This document shows positions 26,826 through 36,079 of a stretch of DNA of 47,456 nucleotides, piece by piece (the stretch's first letter is position 1; each line of letters starts with the position of its first letter). The position numbers and the translations under genes were made by a program. A model generated the notes under the pieces. It worked only from the letters and a program-made list of their open reading frames with translations, made no database searches and was not told the origin of the DNA. Source of the DNA: SZUA-186 sp041552135. GTDB taxonomy: Bacteria > Pseudomonadota > Gammaproteobacteria > UBA9214. The stretch spans positions 1 to 47,456 of the forward strand of contig JBFELL010000002.1 of NCBI GenBank assembly GCA_041552135.1, written 5' to 3'.

Positions 26826-27254
26826 TTATTGACATTTCCTGTTGTTTGGATGTGAATCGCAGAAGCTGCCACCCCCACCGGGACGGCCCCCGTCGTCTCC
26901 GCCGCAGGAGAGTCTACCCTCAATCGTACCAATCAGCGCAGTGCTATTAGCGACCAGAAAAGCCGTTACACTCGTGCGGCTACCAACCGGCATGCAATTA
27001 CCCTGGACGAGGGCCACATGAACCATGTCACAAACACCAGGCCATCCTTGGGTGTCAAATTTGTCGCTACGGGCAGCAGTTACCCACTGCTGCCACTGCC
27101 GCGGTGTGGCGCCATGTTCGCTGCCTGTCTTTTGCGGTGAGCCGAATCGCCCGCTCGGGGCCTTGTGCAATGCCGCAACATCCATCGGGCCAGTGTAGTG
27201 CCCGGTGAAGACGATCTCGCCGACCCGGCCGGACATGGTCGCGGACTCGAGCAT
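26826..27254 (-). CDS. Hypothetical protein, possibly 5'-truncated
   Basis: 142 residues from the ATG at 27254. The frame stays open upstream to 27389 with protein-like sequence (PGDLLTQFTTTGKQLAQYTEKQ) but offers no ATG/GTG/TTG start, which suggests a lost start or a fragment. The visible part has SGRVGEIVFTGHYTGPMDVAALH near the start, two Cys-containing segments, and a Gly-rich C-terminus ending in a CDSHPNNRKC motif. Family not recognised; could be a gene remnant. Confidence 0.4.
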   Translation of the reverse strand: MLESATMSGRVGEIVFTGHYTGPMDVAALHKAPSGRFGSPQKTGSEHGATPRQWQQWVTAARSDKFDTQGWPGVCDMVHVALVQGNCMPVGSRTSVTAFLVANSTALIGTIEGRLSCGGDDGGRPGGGGSFCDSHPNNRKCQ

Positions 27255-27519
27255 GCCGCCATCGCGGCGTTGCTTTTCTGTGTATTGCGCAAGCTGTTTG
27301 CCGGTCGTCGTGAACTGCGTGAGCAGATCGCCGGGATAACAGGGTTTGCGCCCGGTGTCCCGGGGCCCTGCCTTGTCAAAGCGGAGTTATTAGCCAGGCC
27401 TGCTTTTTTGCGTTGCGATTGATCTACAAAGAAATTTCACAATGCGCTATCCTAAACATGTTCTCCTATCGAGCGTGTTTATTGCAGTGAACCTTCGCAA
27501 CATCAAGAGGGCAAAACTA

Positions 27520-27846
27520 ATGAGACTAGCAACGAAAATACTGACTTTGGCTGTCATTACAGGTACCACGGCCCTGATCTCGACCAGTGCCAGCGCCTGG
27601 TGGAGCAGTGACAACGATGATTATTGGGGCGGGGGCCCCTGGGGCTATCCGGGCTACGGCGGCTGGGGCGGCTATCCGGGCTACGGCGGCTGGGGCGGCT
27701 ATCCGGGCTACGGCGGCTGGGGCGGCTATCCGGGCTACGGCGGCTGGGGCGGCTATCCGGGCTACGGCGGCTGGCAGCAGTCCCCCCGGGTTATCTACAC
27801 TCAGCCCCCGGAATCCGGATCATCCCAGCAATACCGTATCGAGTAA
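27520..27846 (+). CDS. Secreted Gly/Tyr/Trp repeat protein, sulfur-globule-protein-like
   Basis: 108 residues from the ATG at 27520, preceded by AGAGGG. A clear Sec signal ending TSASA at residue ~25 is followed by WWSSDNDDYWGGGPW. Then come five copies of the nonapeptide GYPGYGGWG and a short polar tail (SPRVIYTQPPESGSSQQYRIE). Secreted, very small, Gly/Tyr/Trp/Pro-repeat proteins of this design form the protein coat of periplasmic sulfur globules in purple sulfur bacteria. With sox genes in the same window, a sulfur globule protein is the best guess. Alternatives are another structural or surface Gly-rich protein. The gene stands alone. Confidence 0.68.
   Translation: MRLATKILTLAVITGTTALISTSASAWWSSDNDDYWGGGPWGYPGYGGWGGYPGYGGWGGYPGYGGWGGYPGYGGWGGYPGYGGWQQSPRVIYTQPPESGSSQQYRIE
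27643..27774 (+). repeat. 27-bp in-frame tandem repeat, about 5 copies
   Basis: Units start at 27643, 27670, 27697, 27724 and 27751. The first four are identical to the base; the last diverges in its final three bases. Identity at synonymous positions shows recent expansion or homogenisation by slippage. Each unit encodes nine residues, so copy changes keep the frame. Confidence 0.9.
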
Positions 27847-27953
27847 CAGCCGAACGCCCGGAAGTCCGGCAATCCAAAGAAGGAATTTGCCAAAGGCTCG
27901 CTTTTTGGCCAGTTCTTTCTTGCCCGGCTCAAGCCTGACGGCTCACCCGGAAA

Positions 27954-28361
27954 TTACAGTCCCTGCGGCGAGGGGGCCGGCGTAGGTGCATTCTGGTGGA
28001 CAATCAGGCGCCAGCCGTCACCGGCTCTTCTGTAGATATTCGTGCCGTAAAACGGCGCCGGGGCCGGTTGCCCGGGCGGCGGATTCTGGATGGTCTCCTC
28101 CACCTGGTGGATGGCGATATCATCCGTTTGAATCCAGCCCAGGTGCCTGACCGACAGTGCCACTCCCTGCCCCCGGGAAAACAGGTGGCTGAACAGCTCT
28201 TCAACCTGCTGACGCCCCTGGACCATCGGATACATCGGCAGAAGACAACAGATGTCGTCGGTGTCTGCCCAGAGGGCAAACAGCTGGTTGAGATCCCCGT
28301 CTTCCAGTGCATCGTAGAAGGCGTCTTCGGCATCCTGCGGCGTGTTGTAGGCCTGTGTCAT
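27954..28361 (-). CDS. NTF2-like (SnoaL/ketosteroid-isomerase-fold) protein
   Basis: 135 residues. Opens with QDAEDAFYDALEDGDLNQLFALWADTDDICCLLPMYPMVQGRQQVEELF, the helix-strand pattern of the NTF2-like superfamily in its DUF4440/SnoaL form, and closes with YRRAGDGWRLIVHQNAP. Members are small binding proteins or enzymes with no common reaction. The neighbours give no clue. Confidence 0.8.
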   Translation of the reverse strand: MTQAYNTPQDAEDAFYDALEDGDLNQLFALWADTDDICCLLPMYPMVQGRQQVEELFSHLFSRGQGVALSVRHLGWIQTDDIAIHQVEETIQNPPPGQPAPAPFYGTNIYRRAGDGWRLIVHQNAPTPAPSPQGL

Positions 28362-28601
28362 AGTGTTTGTCCGGTAGGGTTATTCGTCGATCACTGCAAT
28401 CAGGCAGTGCGTCCCGGCAGTATATCGACATTCTGTATCCAGTTGAAAACAGGGTGATGCGCACCGGGATTCGCCTGAATGCGGCTACAGTCACCAGCTC
28501 GCGGTCAACAGACATAGCGGACGTCAATCCAGTCTGATCCTTATGTGACCGATTTTCTTGCAGATGATCGACATGGGCCTCCTGTGCGACAGGGCGGGAA
28601 T

Positions 28602-28964
28602 TCATGTCCCGGTGCCGTACATGAAGTGCGAGGCAAGAAACACACACGGATCGCTGCTGGCTTCCAGCAGGCTTCTTACCTCAGACAGGATCGATTTTTC
28701 CTGCCCGACGGGAAGCACAAAACTGACATCGCCAGCACGTGCGCTGTTTCCACTGATCGCAAGCAGCAGACTCTGCTCCCTGCGCAGCACACCACGATAC
28801 AGCGCTTTCCTCAGCCTTGCCGGCAGAACGAACCCGACCTGGCTTTTCTCATACAGCCAGCTTATGCCAGACGCGTGGTCAGTGAAGGTCGCATGCTCCC
28901 CGAAGGCCCGGCACCGGCCCTTGAAATAGGCGGCATAACGCCTGACCCTGTAATCATGCGTCAT
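28602..28964 (-). CDS. Hypothetical protein downstream of purL
   Basis: 120 residues on the same strand as purL, beginning 44 bases after its stop. A plausible globular composition (REQSLLLAISGNSARAGDVSFVLP, EVRSLLEASSDPCVFLASHF) supports a real gene, but no ribosome-binding site or family was recognised. Confidence 0.4.
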   Translation of the reverse strand: MTHDYRVRRYAAYFKGRCRAFGEHATFTDHASGISWLYEKSQVGFVLPARLRKALYRGVLRREQSLLLAISGNSARAGDVSFVLPVGQEKSILSEVRSLLEASSDPCVFLASHFMYGTGT

Positions 28965-29008
28965 GCGTTCAGGCAGGCCTGCAGGAATGTCCCGCTAGCC
29001 GGTCTGCA

Positions 29009-32000
29009 TCAGCCGACCCAAAGCCGGGCATTGCGGAACATGCGCATCCACGGCGCATCCTCATCCCAGCCATCCGGATGCCAGGAATGCTGCACGGTAC
29101 GAAACACGCGTTCCGGGTGCGGCATCATGATGGTCACGCGCCCCCCGGCTGCCGTCAGGCCGGTGATGCCTTCCGGCGAGCCGTTCGGGTTGGCAGGATA
29201 GCGTGTCGCCACCCGACCGTGCCCGTCGACATAGCGGGTAGCAACGATGCCGCTGTCCAGCGCCCGCTCGGCGCCGTCCGCAGAACGGAACTCGGCACGA
29301 CCTTCACCGTGCGCGACGGCAATCGGTATTACCGAACCCGTCATGCCTGCAAAAAACATCGAGGGTGAATCCAGGATTTCAAGCTGTGATACACGCGCCT
29401 CGAACTGCTCGGAACGGTTGCGCACGAACCGGGGCCAGCCCGCCGCACCGGGTATCAGCTCGTGCAGGGTCGAGAGCATCTGGCAGCCGTTGCAGACCCC
29501 CAGCGCGAAACTGTCGTCCCGCGCGAAGAACTCGCTGAACATGTCACGCAGGCTGGCGTGGTAGAGCACGGACTTGGCCCAGCCCTGCCCCGCGCCGAGC
29601 ACGTCACCGTAGGAAAAACCGCCACAGGCCACCATGCCCTTGAAATCGGCCAGCGTCACGCGCCCGGCCAGCAGGTCGCTCATGTGGACATCGACCGCGC
29701 TAAAGCCGGCACGATGGAAGGCCGCGGCCATCTCGACATGTCCGTTGACGCCCTGTTCGCGCAGGATGGCGACCCGCGGCCGCACGCCGGTGGCGACCAG
29801 GGGGGCGGCGACATCCTCGTCGATATCGAATGTCGTGCGGCACTGGATACCCAGGTCGGTCTTGTCCAGCAGCGCATCGTATTCCTCCTGCGCACACGCC
29901 GGGTTGTCGCGCAGGGACTGCATGCGGCAGGTGGTCTCCGACCAGGCGCGCTGCAGGTCGATACGCGACTCGGCCAGCTGGATACGGGTGTCCCAGGTCA
30001 CGGTGATCTGGTCGGCGTCGTTCAGCGTGCCGATAACGTGGCTGTAGTGACCCAGCCCGGCCAGGTGCAGCACCTCGAGCACGGTATCCGTGTCACTGTG
30101 GCGCACCTGGATGAGCGCCCCGAGTTCCTCGCTGAACAGTGCCGCAACCGGGTCATCGCCGAGTTCATCCAGCTGGACCGTCACACCGCTGCGCCCGGCA
30201 AAGGCCATTTCGCAGGCGCAGGCAAACAGGCCGCCGTCGGAGCGGTCATGGTAGGCCAGCAGCAGGCCATCCGCATTCAGCTCCTGGATGGCGGCAAAGA
30301 AGGCGCGCAGGGCGCCGGGATCATCCAGGTCCGGCGGGTGATGGCCGACCTGCTTGTAGACCTGTGCCAGCGCCGAGCCGGCCAGGCGGTTGTGACCCTT
30401 GCCGAGATCGATCAGCACCAGGTCGGTGTCGCCCATGTCGGTGCGCAACTGCGGCGTCAGCGTCTTGCGCACATCGCTCACCGGCGCGAAGGCCGAGACA
30501 ATCAGTGACAGCGGCGCCGTTACCGAGCGCTCCTCCTCCCCTTCCCGCCACACCGATTTCATGGACATGGAATCCTTGCCCACCGGTATCGCGATACCCA
30601 GCGCCGGGCAGAGCTCCGCCCCGACCGCCCTGACGGTGTCGAACAGGCTGGCATCCTCCCCCGGGTGCCCGGCCGGCGCCATCCAGTTGGCCGACAGCGC
30701 AACCTTGCCCAGGGCATCAATGCGACTGGCAGCGATGTTGGTGATGGCCTCGCCCACAGCCATACGGCCGGATGCCGGTCCGTGCACCAGCGCGATCGGC
30801 GCGCGCTCGCCCATCGCCATGGCCTCGCCGGTGTGCCCGTCATAGTCCGAGGCCGTCACGGCCACATCAGCCACCGGTACCTGCCAGGGGCCGACCATCT
30901 GGTCGCGTGTGACCATGCCGGTCACGGAACGATCGCCGATGGTGATCAGGAAGGTCTTGTCGGCCACCGTCGGCAGACGCAATACCCGGTAGGCGGCTTC
31001 CCGCATGTCGAGGCCATGGGTGGAAAACCCCGGTTTCTCGAACGGGTGGTGCCTCACGTCACGCAGCATCTTCGGCGGCTTGCCCAGCAGCAGCTCCATG
31101 GGCAGGTCGATCGGCGTGTTGTCGAAGTGCGCGTCACCCAGCACCAGCTTCTGCTCGTCCGTCGCCTCGCCCAGCACGGCATACGGACAGCGCTCGCGTT
31201 CGCACAGCGCCTGGAAATCCGCCAGGCGCGCACTGTCGATCGCCAGCACATAGCGTTCCTGCGATTCGTTGCACCAGACCTGCATGGGCGACATGCCGGG
31301 ATCGTCATTCGGCACCGCCCGCAGCTCGAAGCTGCCGCCGCGGCCGCTGTCATTGACGAGTTCCGGAACGGCATTGGAGAGACCGCCGGCACCGACATCG
31401 TGGATTGACAGCACGGGATTGTCGTCACCCAGCGACCAGCAGGCATCGATAACCTCCTGTGCACGGCGCTCCATTTCCGGGTTGCCGCGCTGCACGGAGG
31501 CGAAATCGAGGTCCTCGGCGCTTGCGCCGCTGGACATGGAAGACGCCGCACCGCCGCCAAGACCGATCAGCATGGCCGGACCGCCGAGCACGACGATCGG
31601 TGTCCCGGCAGGTATATTGCCCTTGTCCACGTGCGCCTCGCGGATCGTGCCGCAGCCGCCGGCCAGCATGATGGGCTTGTGATAGCCACGCACCTCGGGG
31701 CCCTGTGGCCCCGGCACCCGCTCCTCGAAGGTACGGAAGTAGCCGCACAGGTTTGGCCGGCCGAACTCGTTGTTGAATGCGGCGGCGCCAAGCGGGCCCT
31801 CGATCATGATGTCCAGCGCCGAGACGATGCGGCCCGGGCGACCGTGATCGGTTTCCCAGGGCTGCACCAGCCCCGGCAGTCGCAGGTTGGAGACCGAGAA
31901 GCCGCACAGGCCGGCCTTGGGTTTTGCACCACGCCCCGTGGCACCCTCGTCGCGGATCTCGCCACCGGAACCGGTGGCCGCGCCCGGGAATGGCGAAATG

Positions 32001-32908
32001 GCCGTCGGGTGGTTATGCGTCTCCACCTTCATGACCAGGTGTGCCGGCTCGTGCTGCGGCCGGTACTCACGCGTGCCGGCGTCCGCGAAAAAGCGATTGA
32101 CGCGGTAACCCTCGCTCACTGCCGCATTGTCACTGTAGGCCGACAGGATGCCGTCCGGATTCGCCCGGTAGGACTCCCGGATCATGCCGAACAGGCTGCG
32201 GTCCTGTGGCCTGCCGTCGATGATCCAGTCGGCATTGAAGATCTTGTGCCGGCAGTGTTCGGAATTCGCCTGGGCAAACATCATCAGCTCGATGTCGACC
32301 GGATTGCGCCCCAGTGCCGTGAAATTCTCCGTCAGGTAGTCGATTTCATCGTCCGAGAGTGCCAGGCCGAGGGCGTTGTTGGCAGCCTCCAGCGCGGCCT
32401 TGCCGCCACCGATAACATCCACACTCTCGAAGGGAGTGGGCCCGGCATGCAGGAACAGGTCATCGGTATCGTTGATGTCGAACAGCACGCTCTCGGTCAT
32501 GCGGTCATGCAGCAGTGGCAGGATGGCATCGTATTGCGCATCTGTCAGCGCCGCCTCTGCGGTCATGCCCAGCGTATACACGATGCCGCGCTCCACCCGG
32601 ACAACCTTGTCCAGCCCGCAGTTGTGCACGATATCGGTTGCCTTGCTCGACCACGGCGAGATCGTGCCGGGACGCGGCACCACGGCCAGGGTAATGCCCT
32701 CCGCCGCCTGTTCCGGGCGCGCCGGCCCGTAGCTCAGCAACTTCTCCAGGATCGCCTGCTCGGCATCGGTGAGCGGCTCCTCGAGTTCGGCGATATGCAG
32801 GTAGTCCGCCGACACGCTGCGGATACCAACGGCGACGTCCTGCAGCTGCGACAACAGTTTTTCGAGACGAAATTCAGACAGCGCAGGGCTGCCGCGCAAA
32901 TGAAGCAT
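29009..32908 (-). CDS. purL: Phosphoribosylformylglycinamidine synthase (large single-chain form)
   Basis: 1299 residues, the normal length of the proteobacterial single-chain FGAM synthase. It turns FGAR, glutamine and ATP into FGAM in purine synthesis. The N-terminal PurS-like part, the FGAM-synthase core (MFAQANSEHCRHKIFNADW; metal and ATP site KVETHNHPTAISPFPGAATGSGGEIRDEGATG) and the C-terminal class I glutaminase with nucleophile Cys in LGVCNGCQM and the H-x-E of MPHPERVFR are all intact. Confidence 0.97.
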   Translation of the reverse strand: MLHLRGSPALSEFRLEKLLSQLQDVAVGIRSVSADYLHIAELEEPLTDAEQAILEKLLSYGPARPEQAAEGITLAVVPRPGTISPWSSKATDIVHNCGLDKVVRVERGIVYTLGMTAEAALTDAQYDAILPLLHDRMTESVLFDINDTDDLFLHAGPTPFESVDVIGGGKAALEAANNALGLALSDDEIDYLTENFTALGRNPVDIELMMFAQANSEHCRHKIFNADWIIDGRPQDRSLFGMIRESYRANPDGILSAYSDNAAVSEGYRVNRFFADAGTREYRPQHEPAHLVMKVETHNHPTAISPFPGAATGSGGEIRDEGATGRGAKPKAGLCGFSVSNLRLPGLVQPWETDHGRPGRIVSALDIMIEGPLGAAAFNNEFGRPNLCGYFRTFEERVPGPQGPEVRGYHKPIMLAGGCGTIREAHVDKGNIPAGTPIVVLGGPAMLIGLGGGAASSMSSGASAEDLDFASVQRGNPEMERRAQEVIDACWSLGDDNPVLSIHDVGAGGLSNAVPELVNDSGRGGSFELRAVPNDDPGMSPMQVWCNESQERYVLAIDSARLADFQALCERERCPYAVLGEATDEQKLVLGDAHFDNTPIDLPMELLLGKPPKMLRDVRHHPFEKPGFSTHGLDMREAAYRVLRLPTVADKTFLITIGDRSVTGMVTRDQMVGPWQVPVADVAVTASDYDGHTGEAMAMGERAPIALVHGPASGRMAVGEAITNIAASRIDALGKVALSANWMAPAGHPGEDASLFDTVRAVGAELCPALGIAIPVGKDSMSMKSVWREGEEERSVTAPLSLIVSAFAPVSDVRKTLTPQLRTDMGDTDLVLIDLGKGHNRLAGSALAQVYKQVGHHPPDLDDPGALRAFFAAIQELNADGLLLAYHDRSDGGLFACACEMAFAGRSGVTVQLDELGDDPVAALFSEELGALIQVRHSDTDTVLEVLHLAGLGHYSHVIGTLNDADQITVTWDTRIQLAESRIDLQRAWSETTCRMQSLRDNPACAQEEYDALLDKTDLGIQCRTTFDIDEDVAAPLVATGVRPRVAILREQGVNGHVEMAAAFHRAGFSAVDVHMSDLLAGRVTLADFKGMVACGGFSYGDVLGAGQGWAKSVLYHASLRDMFSEFFARDDSFALGVCNGCQMLSTLHELIPGAAGWPRFVRNRSEQFEARVSQLEILDSPSMFFAGMTGSVIPIAVAHGEGRAEFRSADGAERALDSGIVATRYVDGHGRVATRYPANPNGSPEGITGLTAAGGRVTIMMPHPERVFRTVQHSWHPDGWDEDAPWMRMFRNARLWVG

Positions 32909-32968
32909 GGCGATACCGTAATCGGGGTTTCCGGGAGCGGGAAATGATACTGGATGGGTCAGGCAAAG

Positions 32969-33739
32969 TCAGGCAGGCCAGTCAATCACACGCCAGTCAA
33001 AGCCGGTCTCCTGCCCGGCAACACCGACCCGCTCAACCGCGCAATCCAGCGCGCCGGCGAGGGCCTCGCGGGCCAGGTCCGGCTGGTTGTTCTGCTCGCT
33101 GAGGTGGGCCGCCACGATATGCTGCAGACGCGAGGTGTCGATCTCCGCGAGCAGGCCGGCTGCCTGGCTGTTGCTGAGGTGCCCCAGCGGACCGCCGACG
33201 CGCGCCTTGAGGCGGCTGGAGTAAGGACCATGCGCCAGCATGCCGGTGTCGTGGTTGCACTCCAGCAACAGGGCATCGCAGGCATGGAGTGATTCGCGGA
33301 TATGGGCGGTAATCCTGCCGGTGTCGGTCAGCATGCCGAAACGGCGCACGCCATCGCTGAAGGCGAACTGGCAGGGCTCACGCGCATCATGCGGTACGGT
33401 GTAGGGGTGCACCTCGAGTTCGCCAAGCCCGCGGCTGTGATGGCCGTCGATATAGTGCAGCTCAAGGGAGTTATCGTCCTGCATGGCCAGGTGGGTACCG
33501 CGTGTCAGCCACACCGGCAGGCGGTACTTTCTTGCCAGCACCGCCACCCCGCGTATATGGTCACCATGCTCATGCGTCACCAGCACGGCGGACAGCTGTT
33601 CCGGGGAGCGATCGAGGCGGGCCATGCGTCGTTCGGTCTCGCGACAGGAAAAACCGCAGTCCACCATCACCAGGGTGGAACCGGCCTCGATCAGGGTGGC
33701 GTTGCCGCGGCTGCCGCTGCCAAGCGAGGCAAACTGCAT
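32969..33739 (-). CDS. MBL-fold metallo-hydrolase, YycJ/WalJ-like
   Basis: 256 residues from the ATG at 33739 (a start at 33790 adds a non-family extension). Metallo-beta-lactamase fold: the opening FASLGSGSRGNATLIEAG, metal motif THEHGDH, distal Asp in GMLTDTGRI and a histidine in AAHLSEQNN. The family includes YycJ/WalJ, small cytosolic nucleases implicated in DNA metabolism. The gene lies 60 bases upstream of purL on the same strand. Confidence 0.85.
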   Translation of the reverse strand: MQFASLGSGSRGNATLIEAGSTLVMVDCGFSCRETERRMARLDRSPEQLSAVLVTHEHGDHIRGVAVLARKYRLPVWLTRGTHLAMQDDNSLELHYIDGHHSRGLGELEVHPYTVPHDAREPCQFAFSDGVRRFGMLTDTGRITAHIRESLHACDALLLECNHDTGMLAHGPYSSRLKARVGGPLGHLSNSQAAGLLAEIDTSRLQHIVAAHLSEQNNQPDLAREALAGALDCAVERVGVAGQETGFDWRVIDWPA

Positions 33740-33888
33740 GTTAGCGGGACAGCCCGCGGCCGGCGGCCGGCACCGCTGAAATGGCCGCAAGCGGGTTCGT
33801 CTCGCCCCCGGCCCGCGGATACAGGCCCCTGCCCTGAACGGGCGGGCTTAGCGGATTTCGCACCATGGCCGTTCCCGCGCCCGCAGTC

Positions 33889-35022
33889 CTAGCGCAGCTG
33901 CTCCTCGAGCAGGGTCAGGATCCGCTTGCCGGTGCTGGAAGTCTCGCGGTTGCCGTTGGCATCGTTGACGATGACGTGGGTCTGCGGACCCTCGGCAAGC
34001 AACTCGATCTGGTACTGCCTGGCCACCGCCTCGTCCTTCGACCAGAATGCCAGCCCGGACAACAGGCCATCATCGTTCTGTGTGGCCAGCGGGTCGCTGT
34101 AGCGCACGTAGTAGATGCCTTCCGCGCGGTTGCGGTCCTCGACCGCAAAGCCGACACGGTCCAGCGCGATGCCGGTGCGCCGCCAGGCACGCGAGAAGCC
34201 CTCGTTCACAATCAGCATCGCACCGGTATCATCCGCCACCAGCTGCGCACGCTCCTGGCGCGGTGCCCGTGTGGCCAGCATGGTCTGCGCCTTCTGCTGC
34301 TCGATGCCCAGGTACACCATCAGGCGCTTGAGCATCTCGGCCTCGAGCTCCGGGTCGGTTGGCCTTGGCTTCCAGACCGTGCTGGCGTCGGTCGCCGGGC
34401 CCGTCACCACTTCCTCCACCCCCCGGTGGGTCAGAAAGAGTTCCGTGGTGCCGGTCTCTGCACCGGCCTCCAGCCGGACACGGTACTGGTCACGCGTCGC
34501 GGCCGAGTAGGCCACGTCGATCACCTTGCCCAGCGTATCGCGGATCAGGCCCTGCGGAATATCGGCACGGTTTTCCGCCCAGCCGGTCTCGATAATGCCC
34601 ACCCGCGGATCCTCCAGCTTCAGCAGAAAGCCTTCCTGCATCCAGAATTCCCTGACCCGGGGCCAGACCTCGCCCGGTGTGGCCTGGATGACCAGCCACT
34701 GCTGGTCGCCATCCCGCTCGACCCGCAGACTGCCGGTATCGGCATCGGGCAGCACCGCGTCCTTGCCGATGGTGGAATCCGCATCCTGGTAGCGGGTTGA
34801 ACTGATCGATTCGACCATGGCCGGCGCCTCGTTGATCGTGGTGGACGACAGGTCCGGCGGCACCTCGAGCGCCTCGGTCGTGTCGCTCTTCCTGTAATCG
34901 ATCTTCCTGCCGGGGGCGACCTTGTCAGCCGCACCGCAGCCGTTCAGCAACAGCACGGCGGCCAGCGCCAGCAGGGGGGTTCGGGTAGAGACATTCAGTT
35001 GCATCATAGGTTTCCAGTTCAT
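33889..35022 (-). CDS. bamC: Outer membrane assembly lipoprotein BamC
   Basis: 377 residues. A lipoprotein signal ends LLLNGC (lipid Cys ~29), followed by the unstructured N-terminal BamC segment with DYRKSDTTEALEVPPDL (the conserved BamD-binding region). Two helix-grip domains follow, as in NlpB/BamC. It is part of the BAM complex that inserts beta-barrel proteins. The ATG overlaps the dapA stop (ATGA); an ATG pair 15-18 bases further in, preceded by GGAA, is an equally good start. The dapA-bamC order is classical for gammaproteobacteria. Confidence 0.93.
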   Translation of the reverse strand: MNWKPMMQLNVSTRTPLLALAAVLLLNGCGAADKVAPGRKIDYRKSDTTEALEVPPDLSSTTINEAPAMVESISSTRYQDADSTIGKDAVLPDADTGSLRVERDGDQQWLVIQATPGEVWPRVREFWMQEGFLLKLEDPRVGIIETGWAENRADIPQGLIRDTLGKVIDVAYSAATRDQYRVRLEAGAETGTTELFLTHRGVEEVVTGPATDASTVWKPRPTDPELEAEMLKRLMVYLGIEQQKAQTMLATRAPRQERAQLVADDTGAMLIVNEGFSRAWRRTGIALDRVGFAVEDRNRAEGIYYVRYSDPLATQNDDGLLSGLAFWSKDEAVARQYQIELLAEGPQTHVIVNDANGNRETSSTGKRILTLLEEQLR

Positions 35023-35897
35023 TCCAGGATGCCGGCCTGCCGGAGCGCCTGGCGCAGTGGTTCACGAAATTCTTCCGCCAGCGGTGTCATCGGCAGCCGG
35101 ATACCCTCAGGAATCATGCCCATTTCATACAGCGCCCACTTGACGGGTATCGGGTTCGACTCGAGGAACAGTGCACGGTGAAGCCCCTCTAGCGGCTGGT
35201 TGAGCCGGGCAGCGAGATCGCGATTGCCCGCCAGTGCGGCGGCGCACATGTCGTGCATGGCCCGGGGTGCGACATTGGCCGTCACCGAGATGTTGCCCTT
35301 GCCGCCCAGCAGGATGAGCTCCATGGCCGTTTCGTCATCACCGCTGTAGACATCGAGGCTGTCGCCGCAACACTCGATGATCGCGCCCGCCCGCTCCAGG
35401 TCGCCGGTGGCCTCCTTGATACCGATAATATTGGAGATGCCGGCAAGACGCTCAACGGTCGCCGGCAGCATGTCGCATGCCGTGCGCCCGGGGACATTGT
35501 AGAGAATCTGCGGCATCGGCACGGCTTCGGCCACCGCACGGAAATGCTGGTAGAGGCCTTCCTGGGTCGGCTTGTTATAATAAGGTGTCACCAGCAGGCA
35601 GGCATCGGCACCGGCATCCAGTGCACAACGGGTCAGCACAATGGCCTCGCGGGTGGAGTTGGCGCCGGTCCCGGCGATAACAGGGATCCGGCCGGCTGCC
35701 ATCTGCACCGTCCGGCGTATGACGTGGCAGTGCTCGGCTTCATCCAGCGTGGCCGACTCACCGCTGGTACCCACGCTGACAATCGCATCCGTGTGGTTTG
35801 CGACGTGGAAATCGACCAGCTGCTGCAGGCTGTCCTCGTCGACTGCGCCGTCCCTGTGCATGGGCGTAACCAGCGCAACCATACTGCCGTGAAACAT
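35019..35897 (-). CDS. dapA: 4-hydroxy-tetrahydrodipicolinate synthase
   Basis: 292 residues, full length TIM barrel. Condenses pyruvate with aspartate semialdehyde, the entry step to diaminopimelate and lysine. The Schiff-base lysine is K161 (GIKEATGD), the catalytic tyrosine Y133 (YNVPGRT) and the GTSGES loop at 43-48 has Ser in place of the second Thr of the usual GTTGES. It is the first gene of the dapA-bamC pair. Confidence 0.96.
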   Translation of the reverse strand: MFHGSMVALVTPMHRDGAVDEDSLQQLVDFHVANHTDAIVSVGTSGESATLDEAEHCHVIRRTVQMAAGRIPVIAGTGANSTREAIVLTRCALDAGADACLLVTPYYNKPTQEGLYQHFRAVAEAVPMPQILYNVPGRTACDMLPATVERLAGISNIIGIKEATGDLERAGAIIECCGDSLDVYSGDDETAMELILLGGKGNISVTANVAPRAMHDMCAAALAGNRDLAARLNQPLEGLHRALFLESNPIPVKWALYEMGMIPEGIRLPMTPLAEEFREPLRQALRQAGILE

Positions 35898-36079
35898 GAA
35901 TCAGAACTCCGGACCCGGTGTGAGACCGACATGGTACTGGCGCCACCCCCGACTGACAAGACAATCACGGCCGCCGGAAGACCCGACAGCGGCCATCTGC
36001 CCGCTACCCGGGCCCGCCAAAAATGGTAAACTCCACGCCGAGTTAATCTGGACGGCGTCAAGGCCCGCATCTGCCCACA

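Noticed and set aside
27643..27774. CRISPR array (27-base repeats)
   Set aside because: The repeats are directly adjacent with no spacers and are in frame within a coding sequence.
31631..32947. A 438-codon plus-strand frame opposite purL
   Set aside because: Antisense shadow of purL with Gln/His/Arg-rich composition and no recognisable domain.
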